Shown here: positions 31,848-41,740 of the stretch, piece after piece
Layout of the letters: the number at the start of each line of letters is the position of its first letter
Numbering within the stretch: position 1 is the first letter of the stretch
Source of the DNA: Streptomyces lunaelactis
GTDB taxonomy: Bacteria; Actinomycetota; Actinomycetes; Streptomycetales; Streptomycetaceae
Assembly (NCBI RefSeq): GCF_003054555.1
Contig: NZ_CP026304.1
Span: 1-64,000, forward strand
Reading direction: 5' to 3'
Length of the DNA stretch: 64,000 bases
Notes under the pieces: generated by a model
What the model was told of the DNA's origin: nothing
Seen by the model: only the letters and a program-made list of their open reading frames with translations
Database searches by the model: none
Made by a program: the position numbers and the translations under genes

Positions 31848-34108
31848 CTGGCCGACGGGTGCGACTTGGCCGCGCCGGCATCGTGGTCGCCCTCACCGCA
31901 GGACTGGTGCTCCTCGGCTCGAGTGGCGCGTACGCCGCCGACAGCGACGACCCGGCCGGCGTCCTAGGCCCGCTGAATGTGAAGACGTCCGAAGGCGTGC
32001 GCCTGGAGCAATACGAGCTGACCGGCGGCGGCGACGGGCCGATCGACACGGTCCTGAGGTTCATCCTGTCCGGGATCTTCGCCCTGTCGCGGACCCTGGT
32101 CGGCTTTGCGTGCTGGCTCGTCGACTGGGCCTACCAGTTCCCCATCATCGACAAGCTCGCAGGCCCGGCGCAACGCGTCTCGGACGCCTACCAGGATCAA
32201 GTCGTCACCCCCCTCGGCATCGCCCCCCTCTTCCTGGGCTGGGCGTTCATCTTCGGGCTGATCATGGTGATGCGCGGGAAGGTGGCCCGCGGTTTCGGCG
32301 AAATCACCCTCACTCTGCTGATCGCCGCGATCGCCGCCACCTCAGTGGTCCGCCCCGACGTGCTTCTGGGACCCGAAGGGCCGCTGCAGCAGACGCAGCG
32401 GGCGGCGCTCGAAGTCGCGACGATCACCTCCAACCGGGGGAGCGCCAAACCCCCGGGCACCGATCCCTGCGACCTGATCACGGGCCCTGCGCAGGCTGCC
32501 TGCCAACAGAACGCCGCAGCGCAGAAGCCGAAGGAGAAGAAGCCGGACCGCACCAAGGAGTGCGCGGCGATCGTCGGCCCTGCCCGCGACCCTTGCCTGT
32601 CCGGCGAGCGGGTCCTGGTCGCCGGCGACGTGTCCCGGCCCATCACCAAGACCCTGACCCGCACCCTCGTCGTCCAGCCGTACATGCTCCTGCAGTACGG
32701 GCGGATCATCGAAGCCGACGACCCGCTGTACAAGGCGCACCAGAAGAGCCTCAGCCTGGGGGAACAGCTCCCCAAGGATGATCCCTGCCGTGAATATACG
32801 GGCACTGCCGGTCGCTTCTGCGTGGGCAACGACGGCTACTCCGAGTTTGATCTGGAGCACGGCAAGGCCCGTAAGAAGGTGCTCGAGGAAGCCGGTGACG
32901 ACGGCAAGGTTGCCGCCCAGTACATGAACAACGTGACGTGGCCGCGGGTGCTGGGGGCTCTGCTCGTGCTGGTCGCCTCGGTCATCATCGTCGCGATCGT
33001 CCTGACGATGGTGCTGAGTCTGCTGGCCGCCCAACTCGGCTGCGTGGCCGCGGCCGTGGCCGGGTGCGTGGTGTTCGCGTGGGCGATGCTGCCCGGCCCG
33101 AACCGGGCTGTGCTGTGGAAGTGGGTCGGCATGTTCGCCGCCGCCACCGTCGTCCTGTTCGGGACTGCTGTGTTCCTCCCGGCGTTCGGGGTGGCCGCAG
33201 ACGAACTCCTCAGCGACAGCAACTCCCCGATGCTGGAGCGGCTGCTGCTGCTGGACGGTTTGGCGTTCGCGGGGCTGGCCCTGCACCGCCGGATGCTGCG
33301 CAGCGGCGGCAGTATCGGCCAGCGGTTCGCCGAGCGCATGCGGTTCGCGCGCGTTGGCGGCAGCCACCTGATGGGCGAGAACGCCGCCGCCACCGGCATG
33401 GCACTCGCCTCGCTGGGGGTGGGCCGCGGCGGCGACGGACTGACCGCGGGCGGGCTGCCCGGGCACGCCGTACTGAACGGCCGGCGGGCCTCTTTCGCTG
33501 CGAACCTGAACGCTTTGGGTGACAGCACGGGCATGCCCGGCCACCCGGCCGGCCTCATTGGCGATGCTGTCGCCGAAGGCCGCCGAGGGCTTGCACCGGT
33601 GATGCTCGGCCTCAACGGGGCCCGGCACGTGTGGACCGGCACGCCCCCCGACCAGCAGCAGCCCGGCCCGGACGGACAGCCCGGAACGCAGGGGCGCGGG
33701 CAGCCCAATGGGCTCGTGATCGACGGCAGCACCGGCGAAATCATCAGCGACCCCAGCCAAGGCCCTACCCCGGTCGGGACCCGCCTCGAGCAGCGGCTGC
33801 GCCGCACCCGTGGCGGCCGCGTCCTGAACACCGCCGGGAAGGTCGCGTTCCACTCCACCGTCGGCCTCCCCGCGACCTGGACCAGGGCCCGCCGGGCGAA
33901 GTCCGCGCTCACCGGGCAGATGAAGTCCCAGCTCACCCACTACGACCGGACGACCGCATCGTGGCTGCGTGATTCCCACGCCGGTGCCCGAGACCTGTCC
34001 ACGCCGGCGCGGCGCGGCTATGAGTCGGTGGCCCGGCCGCTGCGCGAGGCCAACCGGCTGCGCCTGTGGAGCGAGGCCCGGCCGCGGCCGGAAGGAGAGG
34101 AGACATGA
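31844..34108 (+). CDS. VirB6/TcpH-like polytopic conjugation protein
   Basis: The 754-aa product has a signal-type N-terminus (GIVVALTAGLVLLGSSGAYA), then about eight spans in residues 75-480, including IAPLFLGWAFIFGLIMVM, VLGALLVLVASVIIVAIVL and AAAVAGCVVFAWAML, and a long Pro/Gly/Arg-rich cytoplasmic tail. A large loop (about 190-340) has repeated Cys pairs like DPCDLITGPAQAAC. This layout fits the polytopic channel protein of a type IV secretion system. ATG at 31844 overlaps the preceding stop. Confidence 0.85.
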   Translation: MTGRRVRLGRAGIVVALTAGLVLLGSSGAYAADSDDPAGVLGPLNVKTSEGVRLEQYELTGGGDGPIDTVLRFILSGIFALSRTLVGFACWLVDWAYQFPIIDKLAGPAQRVSDAYQDQVVTPLGIAPLFLGWAFIFGLIMVMRGKVARGFGEITLTLLIAAIAATSVVRPDVLLGPEGPLQQTQRAALEVATITSNRGSAKPPGTDPCDLITGPAQAACQQNAAAQKPKEKKPDRTKECAAIVGPARDPCLSGERVLVAGDVSRPITKTLTRTLVVQPYMLLQYGRIIEADDPLYKAHQKSLSLGEQLPKDDPCREYTGTAGRFCVGNDGYSEFDLEHGKARKKVLEEAGDDGKVAAQYMNNVTWPRVLGALLVLVASVIIVAIVLTMVLSLLAAQLGCVAAAVAGCVVFAWAMLPGPNRAVLWKWVGMFAAATVVLFGTAVFLPAFGVAADELLSDSNSPMLERLLLLDGLAFAGLALHRRMLRSGGSIGQRFAERMRFARVGGSHLMGENAAATGMALASLGVGRGGDGLTAGGLPGHAVLNGRRASFAANLNALGDSTGMPGHPAGLIGDAVAEGRRGLAPVMLGLNGARHVWTGTPPDQQQPGPDGQPGTQGRGQPNGLVIDGSTGEIISDPSQGPTPVGTRLEQRLRRTRGGRVLNTAGKVAFHSTVGLPATWTRARRAKSALTGQMKSQLTHYDRTTASWLRDSHAGARDLSTPARRGYESVARPLREANRLRLWSEARPRPEGEET

Positions 34109-35211
34109 AGCGGGCCGGATGCCTGATCGTGCTGCTGGCCGTGCTGGCGGTGCCTCTGATGGTGCTGTTCGCCGCCGAACGCACCCCCACCCTGCCGGAC
34201 ATGACCGCTGTCGCCGACGTCTCCGACATCCCGGCCCGGATGCTCAGCGCCTACCAGAACGCCGCAGACCTCACCCCCCGTGAAGCGCCGAAGTGCCGCG
34301 GCATGGCGTGGCCCGTCCTGGCTGGCATCGCTCGCATCGAGTCCAACCATGCAGGCGGCCGCACCGTGGCCGCCAACGGCGACATCAGCCCGCACATCCT
34401 GGGCCCGGTCCTCAACGGATCCGGGGCCGGTGGCAACACCACCGCCTTCACCGACACCGACAACGGCGCCCTGGACGGCGACGCCCGGTATGAACGGGCC
34501 GTCGGACCGTTCCAGTTCATACCCGCCACCTGGCGCTCCTCGGGCCGGGACGGCAACGGCGACGGCAGCTCCAATCCGCACAACGCCGACGACGCCGCCC
34601 TCGGCGCGGCCGTGTACCTGTGCGGCGACGGCCGCAACCTTGCCGACCGCAAGCAGCTGGAAGGGGCCGTGTTCGCGTACAACCACTCCGACGCGTACGT
34701 GAATGACGTGCTCGCGCACATCGACCGGTACGCCGCCCTCGGCAGCGGATCGATCTCGCTGGACGGCAGCGCCAGCGGCGATGCTCGCCTAGTCATCGCC
34801 GCGGCCTTGGCCGAGGAGGGCACTGCGTATTCGTGGGGCGGTGGCGGGGCGAAGGGCCCCACCGTGGGCATCTGCTGCTCGCCGGGCGGGAAGTCCGGGG
34901 CCAGCACCGTCGGCTACGACTGCTCCGGGCTCACCACCTACGCCTTCGCCAAGATCGGCATCAGCCTGCCGCGGACGGCCGCCGCCCAGGCCGGCGTCGG
35001 CGAGCGGATCCCTGCCAGCCAGGGGGTTGCCGCCCTGCAGCCGGGTGATCTTGTGTTCTTCGGCTACACACCGGGACGGGACAGCACGATCTACCACGTC
35101 GGCATCTACCTCGGCTCCGGGCAGATGGTCAACTCCCCCCGCCCTGGAACCTCGGTGCGCACCGAGCCGGTGTGGCAGGACGGATTCGCCGGAGGCGCAC
35201 GGCTGACATGA
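34105..35211 (+). CDS. Two-domain peptidoglycan hydrolase of the conjugation system
   Basis: The 368-aa product has a signal anchor (CLIVLLAVLAVPLMVLF), a soluble lytic transglycosylase-like domain with the catalytic Glu in IARIESNH (Glu79) and YERAVGPFQFIPATWR, and an NlpC/P60 peptidase domain with Cys273 in GYDCSGLTTYAF and the YHVGIYLG His. It is the TcpG/VirB1-type enzyme that opens the wall for the channel. The insert GGAKGPTVGICCSPGGKSG before the catalytic Cys is specific to this family of actinobacterial conjugation hydrolases. ATG overlaps the previous stop. Confidence 0.9.
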   Translation: MKRAGCLIVLLAVLAVPLMVLFAAERTPTLPDMTAVADVSDIPARMLSAYQNAADLTPREAPKCRGMAWPVLAGIARIESNHAGGRTVAANGDISPHILGPVLNGSGAGGNTTAFTDTDNGALDGDARYERAVGPFQFIPATWRSSGRDGNGDGSSNPHNADDAALGAAVYLCGDGRNLADRKQLEGAVFAYNHSDAYVNDVLAHIDRYAALGSGSISLDGSASGDARLVIAAALAEEGTAYSWGGGGAKGPTVGICCSPGGKSGASTVGYDCSGLTTYAFAKIGISLPRTAAAQAGVGERIPASQGVAALQPGDLVFFGYTPGRDSTIYHVGIYLGSGQMVNSPRPGTSVRTEPVWQDGFAGGARLT

Positions 35212-35846
35212 CTCCCTCCCGCGTCACCACCAGACCCATCCGCGCACTGCTCGCGGCCGCCCTCATCCTGACCGTCGCCGGCGCGCTGCTCCTATGGCCC
35301 ACCGCCGCCCGTCCACTCAGCGCACAGCCGTCACCGGCCTCAGGCACCAGCCCGACCGCGGCTCCCCCCTCGACGGCACGGCAGACGCCGACGGACTCCC
35401 GGACGACAGCCGTGCCCGCACCTGCCTTTCCGGTGACACCCGCTACGGCCACTCCACCTGCCGGACGCCTCGACACCGCGCCGATTCCCGGCGACGGACG
35501 CTCTGGTGACGCAGCGGTGCAGCAGATGCTCACCCGATCCTGGCCCGCCGACCTTGCCCCTGCCCTGGAGCGGCAGTTGGTCCGCGACGCCTCCCGCATC
35601 TGGCGCGCCGATGTCACCGGCGCAGACCGCGACAAGTGGCCCCGCTACTTCTCCCACAACCGGCCCGGACGTGCCGCCTTCACCCGCGTGCGTATCCAGG
35701 CCGGCATCGCCCGCGCCGACACCCCCGGACGCGCCCAAGTGCATCTGGTGTGGGCCGGAGCAGACCCCTCCGGCGAACTGCGCGACGGGCGCACCGCCGT
35801 CATCCGATTCTCTCGCGCCGACACTCGATGGGAGCCGATCCGTTGA
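35208..35846 (+). CDS. Secreted/anchored protein of the conjugation operon
   Basis: The 212-aa product has an N-terminal hydrophobic signal or anchor (ALLAAALILTVAGALLLWP), a Thr/Pro/Ser-rich linker of about 65 residues and a compact C-terminal domain (residues about 100-212; RIWRADVTGADRDKWPRYF, AQVHLVWAGADPSG). The extracellular domain pattern suggests a structural subunit near the wall. ATG at 35208 overlaps the hydrolase stop. Confidence 0.75.
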   Translation: MTPSRVTTRPIRALLAAALILTVAGALLLWPTAARPLSAQPSPASGTSPTAAPPSTARQTPTDSRTTAVPAPAFPVTPATATPPAGRLDTAPIPGDGRSGDAAVQQMLTRSWPADLAPALERQLVRDASRIWRADVTGADRDKWPRYFSHNRPGRAAFTRVRIQAGIARADTPGRAQVHLVWAGADPSGELRDGRTAVIRFSRADTRWEPIR

Positions 35847-38458
35847 CCGTCCACGCCTCCGGCGAGATCGCCACCGTGTGGCAGATGGGCGCCGCGCTGG
35901 TCCGCATCGCACTCGGCGCTGCCTCCTTCGCGGGCGACCATCTGTTCCTCCTCACGGCCCTCACCACCCTGATCTACGGGGCTGCCGCGGCCGCGGTGCG
36001 GCAGCTCGCCAATCGGGGCAGTGATGGCCGGGTGCGCTTCAGGCTCACGCCCGGTGCCACCTTCGACCCTGACGAGGAACAGATCTGGCGCCAGGCCACG
36101 CTGCTGGCCCGCGCCGCCCGCTCCGGCAAGTGGTGGGTCCCGGCCCGCGCCCGCACCGTACGCGTCGTGCTGCGCGCTGATGGGACCCGGCCCCTCGACT
36201 ACTTCCTCGAAGGGCCCCGCGCCTCCGCCCAGTTGCTGGCCGCCACCCCGTTCAAGCAGGTCACCGCATCGAAGACCGAGCAAAAGCGGGACAAGCGGCG
36301 GGAGTTCACCGTCCGCGCCGAGTTCACCCTGTCCGGCCCGCTCACGCGGACCCTGCGCGAGGTGCCGCTCCAGCCCGATCCGCTGCAGCCGCTCGTCGAC
36401 GCCGTCGCCACGCTGCGGTCCGATCTCGGCGACCTTGCGGAAGTCTGCCTCGACCTGCAGCCCGTGGGCCGGTGGCAACTCAAACTCCGGCGGTGGCGGC
36501 TGCTCGCCGAGGCCCGCGAGCGCGCCCGCCGCACAGCCCGCAGGGAATCACGAGCCGCCCACGCGGACAGCGCGGACGCCGAGGGCTCGCTCCGCTACCA
36601 GCTCTCCGCACTACTCAACGGCGACACGAGCGGGAACCGGATGGTGCTCCCGGCCCAGCCGCGCCCGATCGACCGCGCCAAAACCTTGGGCAAACTGCAC
36701 GAATCGGCTGGTCTGCTGCGGATTCAGCTGCTCGTGCGCTGCTCCTCCGACCACAAGGGCCGTGCCGAGGCCCGCCTGGCGCATCTGGCGGCCGCGTTCG
36801 ACGTGTTCGCCGGCCCGGCACACCTGGGCCGCCGAGGCCTCAGCTTCGGGCCCTGGCGCATCGGCTCCGACCATCGAATCTACCGGCGCGCCTTTGACGA
36901 ACGGTGGCAGCGAGCACAGATCCACGGCCCCGTCTCGTGGGTGCGGCCCCAAGAGATCGCCGGACTCCTCAAGCCGCCGACCGTGCACTGCCAGCTGCCA
37001 ATCCTCGCCTCCGACCTGCCCCGCTACTCCCCCGGAGCGCCCGCCCTGATGCCGCAGGGATGGCACACCGGCCCTGACGGCACCGAGCGCCTGGTCGCCA
37101 GCACGCTGACGGAGACCAAGTTCTCCGTCCGCGTGGGCAAGTCCGGCTACGGCAAGACGGAGCAGGCGCTGGTACAGTTCGCCGCCCTGGCGCACGGCAA
37201 TCCTGAGGTGGGCGGCCTGTTCGTCGACCCGCACGGAGACGGCCTTGCCGCCCTCGCCCCCTACCTCGCCCACCCGGAGATCATGGCCCGGCTGTTGTGC
37301 CTGGACCTGACAGGCCGCCACGGCGACCAGGCCCGCATGGGCACCTGGAATCCGCTCGGACTCGAACACGGCCAGGACCCCGGCAGCGTCGCCCAGGACG
37401 TCGTGGACACCTTCACCAAGGTCCTCGGCTGGACCGACGCCAGCCACCCCCGCGCCATGACCATCCTCGACAAGGCCGTCGAAGCCCTCGTTGCCGTCAA
37501 CAACGCCGCGGTCCGGGCCGGCCGGCCCGATCAGCAGGCCACCTTGTTCCAGATCCCGACGCTGCTGACCAAACCAGCCTGGCGCAACGCCGTCGTCGCC
37601 GGCCTTGAGCCGAAGGCCGCCGAGTGGTGGCGAACTATCTACCCCACCTTCTCCGACGACGCGACCAGCCCTGTCCTCAACCCGCTGGAGCGCCTGTTCA
37701 AAAACCGCGTCACCCGGGCCCTGCTCGGCTCACCCACCAGCAGCTACAACATCCGCGAAGCCATGGACACCGGCAAGCTCGTGTGGATCAGCCCGTCCGC
37801 ATCCGGACCCACCGACCGGCTCCTGATCTCTCTGCTGTTCCGTGACCTGTTCCGCGCCACCCTGGCACGGCGGGACATGCCCGCACAGCATCGCCGGGAC
37901 TTCCACGCCTTCATCGACGAGCTGATCTCCGTGTCCGCGATGGCCGCCGAGATCCTCGCCGAGATGACCGAAGAGCTCCGCAAGTTCGGGCTGCGCCTGC
38001 ACGCCATGACACAGCTCCTGCAACGGGTGCCGACAGCCGTACGGACGTCGCTGCTGCAGAACGCCTCAGTGCTCTCCTCCAGCGCCGGCTCCGTCGAAGC
38101 CACCGGCCTGGTGGCAACGGAATGGCACGGCCGCATCGACCCAGTGGGCATCTCGCACCTACCCCGCTTCCACCACTACGTCTCCCTCACCCACCACGGG
38201 CGCATGATCGGGCCCCTCCTCATCCGCAACCCGCACCTCGAGGAGGTGTTCGGCAACCTGGCCCGCCCCAACAAGACCCAGCTCCTGCGGCTGACAGCGG
38301 ACACCAACCTCAGCGCCCGCCCTGTCGCCTACCTGTGCGGCGTAGCAGCCGAACACGACGCCGCCGTCGCCGAGTTCCTCAGACCCGCACGCAACACCCC
38401 ACGCCCCGCGGGGCAGCAGCCACCCGCCGAGGGACCCATCGACCCCGAGTTCAGCTGA
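35828..38458 (+). CDS. VirD4/TcpA-like coupling ATPase
   Basis: The 876-aa product has an N-terminal span (DHLFLLTALTTLIYGAAAAA, about 38-57), Walker A VGKSGYGKT at residues 436-444, FVDPHGDGLAALAPYL, and a C-terminal Walker B-type FHAFIDELISVSAMAAEIL, as in TraD/VirD4-type ATPases that bring DNA to the channel. The ATG at 35828 overlaps the previous gene by 19 bases; a TTG at 35843 with GGGAG upstream would give the usual 4-base overlap and is a real alternative. It is the last gene of the transfer operon. Confidence 0.85.
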   Translation: MGADPLTVHASGEIATVWQMGAALVRIALGAASFAGDHLFLLTALTTLIYGAAAAAVRQLANRGSDGRVRFRLTPGATFDPDEEQIWRQATLLARAARSGKWWVPARARTVRVVLRADGTRPLDYFLEGPRASAQLLAATPFKQVTASKTEQKRDKRREFTVRAEFTLSGPLTRTLREVPLQPDPLQPLVDAVATLRSDLGDLAEVCLDLQPVGRWQLKLRRWRLLAEARERARRTARRESRAAHADSADAEGSLRYQLSALLNGDTSGNRMVLPAQPRPIDRAKTLGKLHESAGLLRIQLLVRCSSDHKGRAEARLAHLAAAFDVFAGPAHLGRRGLSFGPWRIGSDHRIYRRAFDERWQRAQIHGPVSWVRPQEIAGLLKPPTVHCQLPILASDLPRYSPGAPALMPQGWHTGPDGTERLVASTLTETKFSVRVGKSGYGKTEQALVQFAALAHGNPEVGGLFVDPHGDGLAALAPYLAHPEIMARLLCLDLTGRHGDQARMGTWNPLGLEHGQDPGSVAQDVVDTFTKVLGWTDASHPRAMTILDKAVEALVAVNNAAVRAGRPDQQATLFQIPTLLTKPAWRNAVVAGLEPKAAEWWRTIYPTFSDDATSPVLNPLERLFKNRVTRALLGSPTSSYNIREAMDTGKLVWISPSASGPTDRLLISLLFRDLFRATLARRDMPAQHRRDFHAFIDELISVSAMAAEILAEMTEELRKFGLRLHAMTQLLQRVPTAVRTSLLQNASVLSSSAGSVEATGLVATEWHGRIDPVGISHLPRFHHYVSLTHHGRMIGPLLIRNPHLEEVFGNLARPNKTQLLRLTADTNLSARPVAYLCGVAAEHDAAVAEFLRPARNTPRPAGQQPPAEGPIDPEFS

Positions 38459-38671
38459 CCCGCAACCCGGCGGGGGTCGACGCCAAGAACGCCCTGCACT
38501 GCGCCCGATTGTGCACATCGAAAGGCGATCGGCGTCAGACGGTGCACTCGTGCAATACCGCCAGGTCAACGGTGTCCCTACCGTGATCGCATCGACCATG
38601 CCGTGCACAGGCTGCCCCAGGCCGGCGGCCACAGGGGCCCAGCTCGGCACACGCCACACGGGGGAGGCACC

Positions 38672-39289
38672 GTGTCACGAGCAGTCCACCAGTCCCGGCG
38701 CGCCACGATCCGCGGGCGAAGCCGTGGGGCTGGCGTCGCCGTTGGGGTGTGCGCGGCCCTGCTGCTGTCCGGATGCAGTACTGACACTGATCCCGATCCC
38801 GGCGGCACCACTCCGGACACGTCGGCCGGCGCTGCCGCTTCCTCGACTGAGCCGGCAGCCGACGCGGATCCGCAGGCAGCGGCCAAGACGGCCGTGACCG
38901 CTGCCTACTTGGGCTACTGGGAGGAGAAGGTCGCCGCCTACTCCCGGGCCAGCGTCAAGGGGACCCGGCTCAAGACGTATGCGGTGGGTGAGGCGCTGGC
39001 CGCCACCGAACGTGAACTGGCGGCCCTGTCGAAGCAGGGCTATGTCGCCACAGGCAAACCGCGGACCACGCCCAAAGTCGCGTCGGTCAACACGAGCGGT
39101 CAGGTGCCGTCGGCGACGATCAGTGACTGTGTCGACGTCGCGGCGTGGACGCTGGTCGACGGCGCGAGCAAGAAGCCGATCACGCTGCCGAAGGAACGGC
39201 TGACGCGCTACGTCAGCCGGGTCACGGCGGAGCGCTGGGAAGGGCGTTGGGTGATCCTCAAGGCCACGCAGGAGAACCGCTCATGCTGA
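38672..39289 (+). CDS. Lipoprotein heading the Tad-type operon
   Basis: The 205-aa product has a twin-basic start and lipobox LLLSGCS (Cys near residue 34), so it should be lipid-anchored outside. After a Thr/Ala/Asp-rich linker comes an NTF2-like domain (AVTAAYLGYWEEKVAAYSRA, SDCVDVAAWTLVDGASK, RWEGRWVILKATQE). GTG at 38672 has GGGGGAGGCACC. It starts about 210 bases after the conjugation operon, so it may have its own promoter. Confidence 0.8.
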   Translation: MSRAVHQSRRATIRGRSRGAGVAVGVCAALLLSGCSTDTDPDPGGTTPDTSAGAAASSTEPAADADPQAAAKTAVTAAYLGYWEEKVAAYSRASVKGTRLKTYAVGEALAATERELAALSKQGYVATGKPRTTPKVASVNTSGQVPSATISDCVDVAAWTLVDGASKKPITLPKERLTRYVSRVTAERWEGRWVILKATQENRSC

Positions 39290-40167
39290 GCCTGCGGCTG
39301 ATGGCCGCGGCGGCAGCATTCGTTGTCGGTTCGGTCGCCGGTGCGGGCACGGCGTGGGCCGACGGCGGCCCGGGACGTCCTGATGCGGATGCCAAGCCCT
39401 GCGACTTCGAGTCCTTCTGTGTCGGCGCGGGTACGCCCTACCAGCCCGGCGGCTCCGGTCAGAAGCCCGCCGGCGGCAGCGGTTCCGGCTCGAAGAAGCC
39501 GCCGGTGTGCACGGTGAACAAGATGGAGCCGCAGCCACCCGCGGGCAGCCAGTACTGGCAGGGCCACGACCCGAAAGACGGCGCCCTCTACATCCGCTCC
39601 TGCCGCCATTACATGGACTCGGGTGCCAGCGCGGTCTTCGGCGAGCTGGTATGGGGCGCGAATGGCGCACCGCCGGCCGCGGTGGATCCGGCGGTGCTGG
39701 CGCAGCAGGCCGTGGACAAGATGCTGCTGACCGGACCGGAGATCCAGCTTGCGCCCGGGGCGGGGAAGACCGGTCTGGTCGGGATGCCGGTGTGGATGTG
39801 GACCGAGGTCGGACCCACCACGTTCGGCCCGAACTCGGCATCTGCGACGGCCGGCGGAGTGACGGTCACCGCGACCGCGAAAGTTTCGAAGATCGTCTGG
39901 GTGATGGGGGACGGGACGTCGGTGACGTGCACCGGTCCGGGCACCGCGTACACGGCGTCGTACGGGAAGCGGACTTCGCCGACGTGCGGGCATGTCTACG
40001 CCCGCACCTCCGGATCCAGGCCGGGCAGCCAGTACACCGTCACCGCGACCTCAACCTGGGTCATCGACTGGCAGGTCACGGGATCGGGCGGCGGCGGCCA
40101 GCTGACGCAGACCCGCAACTCGCAGACGCAGGTCGCGATCGGGGAACTGCAGGCTGTGGGCCGGTAG
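39283..40167 (+). CDS. Secreted protein of the Tad-type operon
   Basis: The 294-aa product has a signal peptide (AAAAAFVVGSVAGAGTAWA) and a Gly/Ser/Pro linker. Its extracellular domain has four or more Cys and a PKD-like beta part (SKIVWVMGDGTSVTCTGPGTAY, SPTCGHVYARTSG, YTVTATSTWVIDWQV). Such proteins are common in actinobacterial Tad loci. The ATG at 39283 overlaps the lipoprotein stop. Confidence 0.75.
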   Translation: MLSLRLMAAAAAFVVGSVAGAGTAWADGGPGRPDADAKPCDFESFCVGAGTPYQPGGSGQKPAGGSGSGSKKPPVCTVNKMEPQPPAGSQYWQGHDPKDGALYIRSCRHYMDSGASAVFGELVWGANGAPPAAVDPAVLAQQAVDKMLLTGPEIQLAPGAGKTGLVGMPVWMWTEVGPTTFGPNSASATAGGVTVTATAKVSKIVWVMGDGTSVTCTGPGTAYTASYGKRTSPTCGHVYARTSGSRPGSQYTVTATSTWVIDWQVTGSGGGGQLTQTRNSQTQVAIGELQAVGR

Positions 40168-40190
40168 CGCTGACATTGAGGAAGACATCC

Positions 40191-40898
40191 GTGAGGAAGA
40201 CAGCAACTCCCCCACCGGCACCCGCCCGTGGCCCACAGCCGGGCCCCACCCTGCCCGCGGCCGCCGTGTCCTTCCAGTCGCGGCGGCGCCGGCCAGGGAT
40301 GGCTGCCTTGGCTGTTGCCCTGATCGCGGCGGGCGGGGTGGGCGGATTCCTTGCCTGGCAGGAGACGGGCCAGCGCACGCCGGTCCTGGCGGTGGCGCGC
40401 GAGGTTGCGGCCGGGGATGTGATCGAGGACGCGGATCTCACCGACGCCGCGGTGTCCCTGGATCCGGCGCTCAAGCCGCTGGGCGCCGGCGAGCGGGACA
40501 CGGTCGTCGGGAAGCGGGCGGCGGTCGCTCTCGTGCCCGGTGCGCTCCTCGCCCAGGGACAGGTCACCGACCGGGCGCTGGTGGAGAAGGGTGAGCAGCT
40601 GGTCGGGATCGGGCTCAAGACCTCGCAGCTCCCCGCTACCCAACTGTCGCCCGGCGACAAGGTGCTGGTGGTATTCACTCCCGCCGAGGGAGCGGAGAAC
40701 ACGGCTGGCACAGGCGCGCAGCCCCCAGCGGAGCCGAAGTCGGTAGCCGCCAGGGTGGTGCGCGTCGGCGAAAGGCAGCAGTCCACGGGCGAAGTGGTGG
40801 TGGACGTGGCGGTACCGGCGGCTGAGGGCCCGGGATTGGCGTCGCAGGCGGCGGGCGGCCGGGTGGCGCTGGTGGTCGATGCCGGAGGCGGTTCCTGA
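40191..40898 (+). CDS. cpaB: CpaB/RcpC-like SAF-domain pilus assembly protein
   Basis: The 235-aa product has one span (AALAVALIAAGGVGGFLAW) and a SAF domain (VLAVAREVAAGDVIEDADL, ALVPGALLAQGQVT, IGLKTSQLPATQLSPGDKV) as in CpaB/RcpC of Flp/Tad pili. GTG at 40191 has GAGGAAGAC; a TTG at 40176 is possible. The stop and the next ATG overlap in TGATG. Confidence 0.85.
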   Translation: MRKTATPPPAPARGPQPGPTLPAAAVSFQSRRRRPGMAALAVALIAAGGVGGFLAWQETGQRTPVLAVAREVAAGDVIEDADLTDAAVSLDPALKPLGAGERDTVVGKRAAVALVPGALLAQGQVTDRALVEKGEQLVGIGLKTSQLPATQLSPGDKVLVVFTPAEGAENTAGTGAQPPAEPKSVAARVVRVGERQQSTGEVVVDVAVPAAEGPGLASQAAGGRVALVVDAGGGS

Positions 40899-41740
40899 TG
40901 GCCGTGATAGCCCTGGTGGGCCTGCCGGGCGCGCCGGGCGTGACGAGTACGGCGTTGGCGCTGCTGCGGACTTGGCCGCTTGGGGGTGGGTGGCGGCTGG
41001 TGCTGGCCGAGTGCGATCCGGACGGCGGCGCCATCCTGCCTGGCGCGCTGTCGGGACGCGTCCCGGCCGACCGGGGCCTGCCCAATCTCGCCGTCTCCTC
41101 CCGCACGCAGGAACTGGTCACCTCGTTCTGGACGCAGCTGATGGCCTTGACCGGCGAAGGAGACGGGGAGCGCAGCCGCCTGCTGCTGCCCGGGCTCACC
41201 GAACCGGGACAGGCCCCGAGCCTGGGCCCGGTGTGGAGTCAGCTCGCGGACCTGTTCGTCGCCATCGAGGAGCACCAGCACGACGTGCTCATCGACCTTG
41301 GCCGCGATGGCGCCTTCGGGCCCTCCAGCGTGCTGGCGAGGCGCGCGGACGCCGTCGTCGTGGTGGTCCGCGGAACGCTGCGGAGCGTGCACGCGGCCAA
41401 ACCGCGCATCGCCATGCTCCGCGCTCTGCTGGACGGCGACCAGCGCAGCGGGACGGGCTCCGAAGCTCTGTCGGTCCTGCTCATTACCGAAGGCCCCTAC
41501 GGCACCCGTGAGGTGGAGGAAGCACTCAACGTGCCAGTGATCGCCACACTCCCCCACCGGCCGAAGGAGGCCGCGGTCCTGTCCGACGGAGCGCCAGAAG
41601 ACCGACGGTTCGCCGGCAGTGAATTGATGCGGGCCGCCCGCACGGCCGTGGACCCGATCCAGCGACACGTCTCCAAGCAGCGCGCCCGTATCGCCGCTCC
41701 GCTGCACCAGTGGCTGGGGGTGGTCGCCGATGCACGCTGA
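40898..41740 (+). CDS. CpaE/TadZ-like P-loop protein
   Basis: The 280-aa product opens VIALVGLPGAPGVTSTALAL, a P-loop with a degenerate Walker A (Thr/Ser present, Lys replaced), then VLAECDPDGGAIL and VLIDLGRDG, as in the MinD/ParA-like CpaE/TadZ proteins that position Tad pili. The missing Lys suggests it may bind nucleotide weakly or not at all. The ATG at 40898 overlaps the SAF gene stop; the end overlaps the cpaF start. Confidence 0.75.
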   Translation: MAVIALVGLPGAPGVTSTALALLRTWPLGGGWRLVLAECDPDGGAILPGALSGRVPADRGLPNLAVSSRTQELVTSFWTQLMALTGEGDGERSRLLLPGLTEPGQAPSLGPVWSQLADLFVAIEEHQHDVLIDLGRDGAFGPSSVLARRADAVVVVVRGTLRSVHAAKPRIAMLRALLDGDQRSGTGSEALSVLLITEGPYGTREVEEALNVPVIATLPHRPKEAAVLSDGAPEDRRFAGSELMRAARTAVDPIQRHVSKQRARIAAPLHQWLGVVADAR